In this document: positions 7,847 to 16,887 of the stretch, one piece after another
How positions within the stretch are numbered: position 1 is the stretch's first letter
Layout of the letters: each line of letters begins with the position of its first letter
NCBI RefSeq assembly: GCF_004769635.1
Contig: NZ_RQGH01000024.1
Span: forward strand, 1 to 64,000
Length of the DNA stretch: 64,000 nucleotides
Direction of reading: 5' to 3'
From: Leptospira jelokensis
GTDB lineage: Bacteria > Spirochaetota > Leptospiria > Leptospirales > Leptospiraceae
Notes under the pieces: generated by a model
Seen by the model: the letters and a program-made list of their open reading frames with translations, nothing else
Databases searched by the model: none
What the model was told of the DNA's origin: nothing
Made by a program: the position numbers and the translations under genes

Positions 7847-8587
7847 AATGAAACATTGCAGATGGGATGCAAACTGTTTGGATTTTGAATTGGCCTTCTC
7901 GGCCAAGGACCCTAGGCATAGCTTCGCCCCCTGAGTCCCATATTCTGTCAAAATGTGTTCAGTCGTTGAACAAAGTAAAGAAATTTTTTGTTCATTTTAT
8001 GAACAAAAATGGATTGGTGGCAAAATAAAGGGATTCTGGTAAGCGAAATTTCACCGCCCAAGACGAAAATTCCCGAGTAGACCGCAAGATAGGAAAAAGA
8101 AAAAATCGATTGTCCTTTTTGTGAATTCCGAGTCCATCTAGGTACGAAAGGAAGAGATGTTCTTTTCTGCGAATCAATTTCCCTCCCTCCCCAAAAAAAA
8201 TGGGAAGGAATTTCCTTGGTTTTCATAGGTGACCAACATCCGATATTCGAGTCAGACTTAGTATGCGTGTATCTCACAAAATGCAAGTTAGATGGCACAT
8301 ATTCCAAATGCGATAGACCAACTCTCTGATAGAAGCTTATTGTATTCCAAGCATTATGATCTGCTTCAAAACAAGATGCGGTGGCCCAACTTAGCAACCT
8401 CGCACCAAAGACAGGAAACAGAGGAGAAAAAGGAATGGTCCCCTCCCATTGCTTTCTAAAATCTCGTCATCGCAACCTTTTTAGAACACTCGTCGTTCGG
8501 ATTTCTTTTTTGGAAACTGCCAATGCATAAGAATGTCTTTCCAGATTCCAATTGACTGTTTCTTCTTTTTTTTAGATACCTACCTCA
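7847..8587. other. Long non-coding gap between divergent genes
   Basis: About 740 bases separate the MarR-like gene (minus) from the acyltransferase gene (plus). Reading frames exist, the longest about 149 codons on the minus strand, but their products are rich in W, F, H and S and match nothing I know. Identifiable contents are the twin palindromes at 7956-8005 and a short GC-rich hairpin, TTGGCC/GGCCAA, at 7890-7906 in the presumed MarR leader. The rest, 8011-8587, shows nothing I can name. Confidence 0.6.
7956..8005. promoter_or_regulatory. Two tandem palindromes TGTTCA-N5-TGAACA (candidate operators)
   Basis: Site 1 is TGTTCA at 7956-7961 with TGAACA at 7967-7972. Site 2 is TGTTCA at 7989-7994 with TGAACA at 8000-8005. 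Arm sequence and the 5-base spacer are identical. Site 2 extends to a perfect 11-bp arm, TTTTTGTTCAT/ATGAACAAAAA (7985-8009). The copies are 33 bp apart, close to three helical turns, so dimers bound at both would face the same side of the DNA. They lie upstream of the MarR-like gene that heads the polysaccharide locus. Binding by that regulator is inferred. Confidence 0.6.
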
Positions 8588-9706
8588 ATGAAACCAAAAA
8601 AGCATACCGTTCCCTATGACTTTCTCATCAAACTAGTCAGTTTTGCTAGGGGACTTGTTTTCCATTCCATCGAAGAAAATTTTCCAGAAAAAGAAGAATT
8701 AGAAGCACCTTATCCTTCTGCCCTCCTCTGCAATCATGTATCGGAAGCCGATGTCGTATCCCTTGCAATGGTTTACCCAAGACTCAATCCAAAAATCAAA
8801 ATGATCATTCCAGCAAGGGAAGATATTTTGAAACGAGGGTTTTTGCAAAAAGAATTCCGTGCAAAAGGAATTCTCAAATGGATTTTCAAACTCATTGATG
8901 CCAGTAATATCATTCCCGTTTTATTACGTTATATAGGTGCCGTTCCCATTAAACGTCCGTTTCGTGACAATGCAAGAGAGCTACTAAAAAAAGGAGAACT
9001 CCGAGATAAGGTTGATAGCGAATGGACTGACTTAGTCGCCCATATCAGAAAGGGAAGGAATTTATTTATGTTTCCGGAAGGAACCTACAACCATGATGGT
9101 TTTTTAAATCAGGTAAAACGTGGTGCCTATTACATCAAATCGAAAATTGATAAATTACATTTTAATAGTTTTACCTTAACTTATGACCATCTCTCGTATC
9201 AAAAAACGAAACTTTATATTAAATATGGTAGGCCTTTTGAAATTCCAAGTGAGATGCCAGCTGACAAAGTGGTAAAACTAGTTGCGGACACACTAGGGAA
9301 ACACTACACGGTCACCCTTGGAAATTTAACTTCCTATGTACTATTAAAATTAGAAAGGGAAACCCAAATTAGAAAACAACAATTGATGCAAATGTTGTTT
9401 CAGGTGAAATCCCAATTGGAAAAACACTTCCCGGAAATTACAATCGCCTCTGAATTACGAAAAGAAACGATCCAAACACAATTGGAACTGATTTTCCAAA
9501 AATTAAAAAAAGTAAATTTGATTGATTGGGAAGGTGAATTCATTAAAACAAAAGAAGTTTTGTATCACATTCCAAAATCGCTTCACAATTTAAAAAAATC
9601 GAATATTGTGTTGTATCACAAAAACCAACTGACTGCCCACCTATCCACATTGGATGGGATTTGGAATGAATTGTCAGTTCAAAAAGGAGTGAATGCCAAA
9701 ATATGA
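8588..9706 (+). CDS. PlsC-like 1-acylglycerol-3-phosphate acyltransferase
   Basis: A 372-residue member of the PlsC/LPLAT family, which acylates lysophosphatidic acid or a related lipid at the inner membrane. Motif I is NHVSEAD (H-x4-D, residues near 50-55), GAVPIKRPF is motif II-like, and MFPEGTYNHDG is the conserved motif III. After the catalytic domain (about 20-240) there is an uncharacterised C-terminal helical extension of more than 100 residues, longer than in classical PlsC (about 240 residues). Its stop overlaps the next start (ATGA), coupling it to a small lipoprotein gene. The acyl acceptor is not determinable here. Confidence 0.85.
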   Translation: MKPKKHTVPYDFLIKLVSFARGLVFHSIEENFPEKEELEAPYPSALLCNHVSEADVVSLAMVYPRLNPKIKMIIPAREDILKRGFLQKEFRAKGILKWIFKLIDASNIIPVLLRYIGAVPIKRPFRDNARELLKKGELRDKVDSEWTDLVAHIRKGRNLFMFPEGTYNHDGFLNQVKRGAYYIKSKIDKLHFNSFTLTYDHLSYQKTKLYIKYGRPFEIPSEMPADKVVKLVADTLGKHYTVTLGNLTSYVLLKLERETQIRKQQLMQMLFQVKSQLEKHFPEITIASELRKETIQTQLELIFQKLKKVNLIDWEGEFIKTKEVLYHIPKSLHNLKKSNIVLYHKNQLTAHLSTLDGIWNELSVQKGVNAKI

Positions 9707-9894
9707 AACTGAAACCCATTCGTCTGATTCTATTTTCAACTTTATTTTTATTGGGTTGTGGGACCATATCACGCGGATGTGCCAAATACTTTGGTTATGA
9801 CGAAGTTTGTGTGGATGGAGTCAAATACATCCAATTCACATCTGGTGCAAGTGTAAAATACAATCCAGATGGAAGTATCGCCACCTGCCGCTGA
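9703..9894 (+). CDS. Small lipoprotein, 63 residues
   Basis: The product has a basic start, a hydrophobic segment and the lipobox LFLLGCG, giving a predicted mature lipoprotein of about 45 residues. The mature part has three further cysteines and the readable segment DGVKYIQFTSGASVKYNPDG. The ATG overlaps the acyltransferase stop by four bases, so it is probably translationally coupled. No family is recognised. It converges on the TrmH-type gene, with eight bases between the stops. Confidence 0.72.
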   Translation: MKLKPIRLILFSTLFLLGCGTISRGCAKYFGYDEVCVDGVKYIQFTSGASVKYNPDGSIATCR

Positions 9895-9902
9895 AATTGG
9901 AA

Positions 9903-10721
9903 TTACTGCTTTCTCAATTTTGTTAGTTCCCAAAGAAAAACAGACGCAGCACTTGCCACGTTAAGGGAGTTCACTACTCCCTTCATTGGAATTCGCACAA
10001 TCAAATCACAAAGGGATTGTAAATTGACACTCATCCCTTTCCTTTCATTTCCCAATATAAGAAGTATTGGACATTGTATGTTTGTTTCTTGTAATTCTAC
10101 CCTACCACTCGAATCAGACCCAATCACTGTTAACCCATTTCTTTGTTTCTCAGTATCAATAAAAGAAACCAAAGAAACAATTTCATTCACAAATACAAGT
10201 TTGGTGTGAAAGAGTGCCCCTAAACTGGAACGGATCACTTTTGGGTCATATACATCGATGGAGTGACCAATTAGAAAAATAAAATCCACATGGAAGGCAT
10301 CGGCGGATCGTAAAATTGATCCAAAATTTCCTAAATCACTCGGGCGATCGAATAGTAAATACAAGGAATTTTTTTTAGTTTGTATTTTCGTTTCAAAATC
10401 ACTTAGATCATAAACATTTTGTTTTTTAATGTTTGCTGTGATTAGAAGTTCAGAAGGGTTTTCTTTTTCGGAAAGTTCCAAAAACAAATCCTCTTTCACT
10501 TCAAATTGTTTTGCATGAGGGAAAGATTCTAACACAGCCTTTGCCCAAGAAGATAGAGATAGGTAATCTCTGTACAATATGCGAGTGACCTCCCACCTTG
10601 CAGCGATTAACTGCTTGATGGCTTCGGTTCCCTCAACAAAAACTTCTTTTTCCTTACTTCGTTTGGTACGGTTGGTCCGGAGTGCAGATATGATTTGGAA
10701 TTCTGCATTCCGAACAGTCAT
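9903..10721 (-). CDS. SpoU/TrmH-family RNA 2'-O-methyltransferase
   Basis: The protein has an N-terminal substrate-binding region containing KEVFVEGTEAIKQL and a C-terminal SPOUT knot domain. The three SpoU motifs are present: DRPSDLGNFGSILRSADAF (motif 1), LILGNERKGMS (motif 2) and IPMKGVVNSLNVASAASVFL (motif 3). It should 2'-O-methylate a tRNA or rRNA nucleotide; the exact site cannot be told. I place the start at the ATG at 10721. A TTG at 10763 in frame would add 14 residues and is possible. It follows the fadH-like gene on the same strand. Confidence 0.87.
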   Translation of the reverse strand: MTVRNAEFQIISALRTNRTKRSKEKEVFVEGTEAIKQLIAARWEVTRILYRDYLSLSSWAKAVLESFPHAKQFEVKEDLFLELSEKENPSELLITANIKKQNVYDLSDFETKIQTKKNSLYLLFDRPSDLGNFGSILRSADAFHVDFIFLIGHSIDVYDPKVIRSSLGALFHTKLVFVNEIVSLVSFIDTEKQRNGLTVIGSDSSGRVELQETNIQCPILLILGNERKGMSVNLQSLCDLIVRIPMKGVVNSLNVASAASVFLWELTKLRKQ

Positions 10722-10793
10722 CTTCAGTGGTTTCAAACCATTACCTATCTCGAAATTCCCCAATGGTGAACCTGAAACAAAACATCTGATTTT

Positions 10794-12830
<2,037 letters not shown>

Positions 12831-12839
12831 CTAAGAATT

Positions 12840-12858
12840 TGGCAAGATTTACTTGCCA
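12840..12858. repeat. Inverted repeat in a divergent promoter region
   Basis: TGGCAAG at 12840-12846 pairs with CTTGCCA at 12852-12858 across a 5-base spacer. It sits in the 79 bases between the divergent fadH and receiver genes, about 30 bases before the GTG start of the latter. It could be an operator or a leader hairpin; no protein can be assigned. Confidence 0.4.
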
Positions 12859-12888
12859 TTTAAAAGAGAACGGATATAACTTTCTTCT

Positions 12889-13305
12889 GTGGCTGTTCTT
12901 ACCTCACAAAAAAAAGGGAAAAAGGCAATCCTTTTTGTAGATGATGAATCCATCATTTTACTCAGCATGAAATCCCAAGTGAAACACCACTTTGGAGAAC
13001 AATTTAAGTACCTCACGGCAGAAAATGCCAAAGAAGCTTGGGACCTCATTGTAGAATTTGAGGAGGAAGGGAATTCCGTCGCCATCATCATTTCCGATTG
13101 GTCAATGCCAGGGATGAATGGGGATGAGTTTTTACGAAAGGTTCACAAACAATTTCCGTCTATTGAAAAAGTAATCATCACAGGATTTGCAGAAGAAACC
13201 TTGGTGGATGCTTTGCAAAAAGAAATTGGACTCATCACTTGTTTAAAAAAACCTTGGGACGAAAAAGAACTGATCGCTGCCATCTCTCAGGCTATCGAAT
13301 CTTAG
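12889..13305 (+). CDS. Single-domain response regulator (CheY-like)
   Basis: This 138-residue protein consists only of a receiver domain. Asp18 and Asp19 (FVDDE) form the acidic pocket, Asp70 in IISDWSMPGMNG is the phosphoacceptor, Thr in VIITGFAEE and Lys in CLKKPWD complete the active site. The GTG at 12889 is the only usable start, because a TAA lies a few codons upstream in frame. With no output domain it probably works by protein contact. It converges on the PAS histidine kinase gene, whose stop codon it overlaps, which suggests but does not prove that they are partners. Confidence 0.88.
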   Translation: MAVLTSQKKGKKAILFVDDESIILLSMKSQVKHHFGEQFKYLTAENAKEAWDLIVEFEEEGNSVAIIISDWSMPGMNGDEFLRKVHKQFPSIEKVIITGFAEETLVDALQKEIGLITCLKKPWDEKELIAAISQAIES

Positions 13306-15980
13306 TTCCCTTTGGGTAGGTAAATCGAAAAAATCGTTTCTCCCGGTTTTGATGCAAGTTCGATCCTTCCACCATGGCGTTTCACAATTTTATTTACGAT
13401 GTCAAGACCAAGCCCACTGCCTTCCCCTGGCGGTTTGGTCGTAAAAAATGGAGTAAAGATTTTTTCTTGTATGTCTGGACTAATGCCTGGCCCTGAGTCT
13501 TGTAAAGACACCATCACTTCTTCACCACAATCTTTGATCGTGATCACTAAATTCCCATTAAATGACATCGCTTGTAAGGAATTATAAATCAAATTGGTCC
13601 AAACATGTAAGAGGTCGTCCGGATAACAATGGATTGCTGGATCATCTTCATAATTTTTGGTTACGGTGATCCCCCTCTTCAATTGGTTTTGGTAAATCGT
13701 AAGTACGGTTTCAATGGTTTCCCGAACAGATGCCTTTATTTTTTTCCCTGTAGAATCAAAATGAGAAAAGTTCTTTAGAGCATACATGATTTTCGATACA
13801 CGATCCACAGCCAATTGGATGGAACGAGTGTTCCTTCGGAATTGGATTTCCAAAGCCAAATAGTCGAAAAACACACGAAGGTAATGGGAATGAAACAGTG
13901 GAATGTATTTTTCTTCCAATTCCCCGATCCCTAATTCTACCCAGGCTTCCGCAAATTCATCCGCATCGTCGGCCTTAAAACCTTTTTGCATTAAAATTTC
14001 TTTGTTCTTTTTTTTGCGTAAACGTTCTTCTTTGCCTGTATAAAATTCGATGGGTTGGTCTAGGTTTGATAGAATCGTTTTGAGAATCACTTGTTCTTCT
14101 CTTGGCACACTTAGGATGGCTTCACGAAACAATTGTGAGGCGATTCCATAACGTTTTTGCCAATCCAACATATTTTGGTTGGAAGCCTTAACTGCACCAA
14201 TGGGGTTATTGATTTCGTGTGCAATGCCTGCAATCAGTTGGCCGAGGGCCGCTAATTTTTCTGATTGTACCAATTGCTCTTGGGTTCGTTTTAAATTTTC
14301 GAAGGCCATCTCGAGTTCAATTTTTTGTTTTTCGATGAGTTTGTTTTTTTCACGAATTTCGTTATTGATTTGCCTAAGTTCTTCTACCTCTTTGATAGGA
14401 CTCAAATCGAAAATACTATAAGCAATCGAATCTGATTGGTTGTACTTAAACCGTTTGATGGAAACAAGAGCGGGAAACACTTCTCCTGATTTTCGTTTGC
14501 AAACAATTTCAATGGAATCACTGGAATTGGTTTCAATTTTTTCACGAATTTTTTGCAAAGAATCCATCGTAAGTAAGGAACGAATCCTTAAATTTTTTGT
14601 ATCTTCAGGAGTATAACCGAATAAAGTTTGGAAGGCAAAATTTGAATCTTTTGCGCGAAGTGAGTTTTCATCAAATATCAGAAATGCTTCGGTTGAAAAT
14701 TGGTAAAATGCTCTGAACCTTTCATCGGAAGTTCGTAATGCTTCCTCAGCTAACTTGGCCTCGGTGACATCCAATATGGTTCCCATCAAACGAAACGGAT
14801 TCCCTTCCACATCACGTAACAAATTTCCTCTAGACTCTACCCAATGAACTTTCCCATCTGCGTGGAAAATACGATGTTGGATGTTAAATCCAGAACGACT
14901 TGGATCATCTTTTAAACTTTGGATTTCTTGGGAAACTTTTTGAATGTCTTCTTCTGGGTGGAGTTTTATGTACTTGTCGATAGAGATTTCTGTCTCATCG
15001 GATGCAAATCCATAAATTGCAAATGTTTGCGGAGACCAATAGATCTCTCGTTTGTCGATATCCCAACTCCATATCCCCATTTTCACTGCGTCAAGAGACA
15101 TGAGTAACCTTGACTCAGATTCTTTTAGTGCTAAATTTGCCTCAATTTGTTCCGTACGATTGATCATCGCACCAAACATTCGATAGGCTACGCCTTCTTT
15201 ATCATATAAAAAGATTCCATTGTCTTCTATGAAAACATAGTTACCCGATTTCGTTTTGTAACGGTATTCACAAGAAAACTTAGTTTTTTTCTCCATTGCT
15301 TCATCAAACAACTGCAAGGTCTTATCTTTGTCCTCTGGATGGATGAGAAGCGACCATGCTTCATAACCAATGGCAACGTATTCTTCAGTGGTGTAACCTG
15401 TGATTTCTTGGATGGCACCAGCCCATTGGTTTTGGCCAGTACTGATATCGAGATCATATACCATACTGAGTGAAAGTTCAGTGATGGTTCTGTATTTTGA
15501 CTCACTATCTTCCAATTCTTTTTGTTTGAGAACATTTTCTGTGATGTCTGTGATTAAAAAAACGAGAGAACGTAACTCCCCCTTCTCATCGAAAACGGGA
15601 GATCCATTGATGGAGAGGTATTTTTTGGTTCCATGTGCGTCTTCAATCGCATGCCGAATGTCGGCCACAGGTTTTTTTGTTTTTAATACGATATTGAATG
15701 GTTGGTCTTCATCCCGCCAAGGGCCTCCATCAAGGGAAGTGTTTTTCCATTGGGGTGCATCATAGGTTCGAGAGAGAATGTCCGTTAATTTGATTCCAAG
15801 GACATTTTCTGAAGCTGGATTTGCATACAGAATTTGTCCTTGTGGGTTTAACAAAACAATCGCAGTGGAACTTACCTCCATGATCGTTTTCAAAAGATCA
15901 GCTTCGACAATGGACTGATTCATAGTCGAAGTTGGTAAATCTGGTAAAGATTCTCCAGAAGAGGCCTGCATAGTGTCCAC
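13302..15980 (-). CDS. Cytoplasmic four-PAS sensor histidine kinase
   Basis: An 892-residue kinase without membrane segments. Four PAS/PAC units span about residues 25-540, then a coiled coil leads to the phosphoacceptor His588 in IAHEINNPIGA. Between the H-box and the second DHp helix (VDRVSKIMYALKNFSHF) is an insertion of some 110 residues (about 601-714). The ATPase domain has N-box NLIYNSLQAM, G1 DSGPGIS, F-box and G2 GEGSGLGLDIV. A GTG at 15980 or an ATG at 15971 may be the start; both lie inside a perfect 22-base palindrome. It is 12 bases downstream of the SDR gene. The GAF kinase at 53357-55015 has the same insertion. Confidence 0.9.
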   Translation of the reverse strand: MDTMQASSGESLPDLPTSTMNQSIVEADLLKTIMEVSSTAIVLLNPQGQILYANPASENVLGIKLTDILSRTYDAPQWKNTSLDGGPWRDEDQPFNIVLKTKKPVADIRHAIEDAHGTKKYLSINGSPVFDEKGELRSLVFLITDITENVLKQKELEDSESKYRTITELSLSMVYDLDISTGQNQWAGAIQEITGYTTEEYVAIGYEAWSLLIHPEDKDKTLQLFDEAMEKKTKFSCEYRYKTKSGNYVFIEDNGIFLYDKEGVAYRMFGAMINRTEQIEANLALKESESRLLMSLDAVKMGIWSWDIDKREIYWSPQTFAIYGFASDETEISIDKYIKLHPEEDIQKVSQEIQSLKDDPSRSGFNIQHRIFHADGKVHWVESRGNLLRDVEGNPFRLMGTILDVTEAKLAEEALRTSDERFRAFYQFSTEAFLIFDENSLRAKDSNFAFQTLFGYTPEDTKNLRIRSLLTMDSLQKIREKIETNSSDSIEIVCKRKSGEVFPALVSIKRFKYNQSDSIAYSIFDLSPIKEVEELRQINNEIREKNKLIEKQKIELEMAFENLKRTQEQLVQSEKLAALGQLIAGIAHEINNPIGAVKASNQNMLDWQKRYGIASQLFREAILSVPREEQVILKTILSNLDQPIEFYTGKEERLRKKKNKEILMQKGFKADDADEFAEAWVELGIGELEEKYIPLFHSHYLRVFFDYLALEIQFRRNTRSIQLAVDRVSKIMYALKNFSHFDSTGKKIKASVRETIETVLTIYQNQLKRGITVTKNYEDDPAIHCYPDDLLHVWTNLIYNSLQAMSFNGNLVITIKDCGEEVMVSLQDSGPGISPDIQEKIFTPFFTTKPPGEGSGLGLDIVNKIVKRHGGRIELASKPGETIFSIYLPKGN

Positions 15981-15987
15981 TATGCAG
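15966..15987. repeat. Perfect palindrome over the kinase start codon
   Basis: CTGCATAGTG at 15966-15975 and CACTATGCAG at 15978-15987 are exact complements separated by two bases. The element contains both candidate start codons of the four-PAS kinase and follows the SDR stop by a few bases. As RNA it would sequester the initiation region; as DNA it would be a dimeric binding site. I infer post-transcriptional or autoregulatory control of the kinase. Confidence 0.55.
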
Positions 15988-15992
15988 TAGAC

Positions 15993-16751
15993 TTAAGTTT
16001 TATGCGATTTCAATTTTAGTGCTTCTAATTTTTGGTAAATTTTTAACGGGAAAAATAAAAACCTGTCCAAAAATTGAATGAAACGGAAGAGAAATGAGGG
16101 AAAAACTTCCTTCTTGTCTCCTAAAATTCCTTTTACAATTTGTTTTGCCACTGTCTCAGGCGTTTGGCTTGGAAATGGTACAGGAACTTCTTTCCCCGCT
16201 GAGTCAAAAAATTTTGTCCGAGTCGCGATGGGATACACGATCATGGTTCGGTTACCAGGTTTCAATTCACATTGGTAGGCATCAAGGAAGGACCTGACAG
16301 CCGCCTTTGTTGCCGAATACAAGGCATATCCTGGAAGTGGTAAGTGGCTCATGGCAGAGGCAGTGACAATGAACAAACAAGGCTCTTTCCTTTTTAAATT
16401 CAATGTGACTAAGGTATAAAATGGAGAATACACGTTGGTACGAAAGATTCTGTCGATCCTTTCCCAATTGGCTTCGGGGATCACTTCGTAATAGGCAAAA
16501 CCTGCATTGGCATAAAAGATATCAATCCCACCCAATTTTTTATCGGCATCCTTAAGAAGTTTGTCTAAAGATTCTGGTTTTGATACGTCACATTTATAAG
16601 GAATGACATTCGGATGAGAGATTACATTTTTTTCATTTAAGTCACATGCTAAAATCTTAACGTTTTCGAAATTTAACAGCTGCAATACGGTCTCTTTTCC
16701 AATCCCAGAGGCAGCTCCAGTCACTACAATTCTTTTGTTTTTTAAATCCAT
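15993..16751 (-). CDS. Short-chain dehydrogenase/reductase (SDR)
   Basis: A classical 252-residue SDR with the cofactor motif VTGAASGIGKE, the NAG motif in FYANAGFAYYE, the catalytic Ser in VTASAMSH and YxxxK in YALYSATKAA. The C-terminal region from about residue 205 is hydrophobic and aromatic (FLFRFIQFLDRFLFFPLKI), suggesting membrane association and perhaps a lipid substrate. It is upstream of the four-PAS kinase on the same strand, 12 bases away. The substrate is unknown. Confidence 0.88.
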   Translation of the reverse strand: MDLKNKRIVVTGAASGIGKETVLQLLNFENVKILACDLNEKNVISHPNVIPYKCDVSKPESLDKLLKDADKKLGGIDIFYANAGFAYYEVIPEANWERIDRIFRTNVYSPFYTLVTLNLKRKEPCLFIVTASAMSHLPLPGYALYSATKAAVRSFLDAYQCELKPGNRTMIVYPIATRTKFFDSAGKEVPVPFPSQTPETVAKQIVKGILGDKKEVFPSFLFRFIQFLDRFLFFPLKIYQKLEALKLKSHKT

Positions 16752-16773
16752 TAGCGAAAACTAACGACTGTGA

Positions 16774-16820
16774 TTTCGTTTGAAAGTTTTTTTTAATATG
16801 ATATCTAACTTTTTTCAAAC
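16774..16820. promoter_or_regulatory. Divergent promoter region with inverted repeat
   Basis: GTTTGAAA at 16778-16785 and TTTCAAAC at 16813-16820 are complementary across 27 AT-rich bases between the divergent SDR and SpoIIE-phosphatase genes. On the minus strand TTGAAA is followed, 17 bases later, by TAAAAA, a fair sigma70-type promoter for the SDR gene. On the plus strand TATGAT at 16797 could serve as a -10 but lacks a good -35. Confidence 0.3.
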
Positions 16821-16887
16821 CAAGGCCTGAAAATCTCTTTACTCATCCATTCCCTTACTTTAGAATTTGGATTCCCTGGGGACGAGA

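Noticed and set aside
7948..8397. 149-codon minus-strand reading frame upstream of the MarR-like gene
   Set aside because: The translation has unusual composition (many W, H, F, S), no recognisable family, no ribosome site, and contains the palindromic operator candidates.
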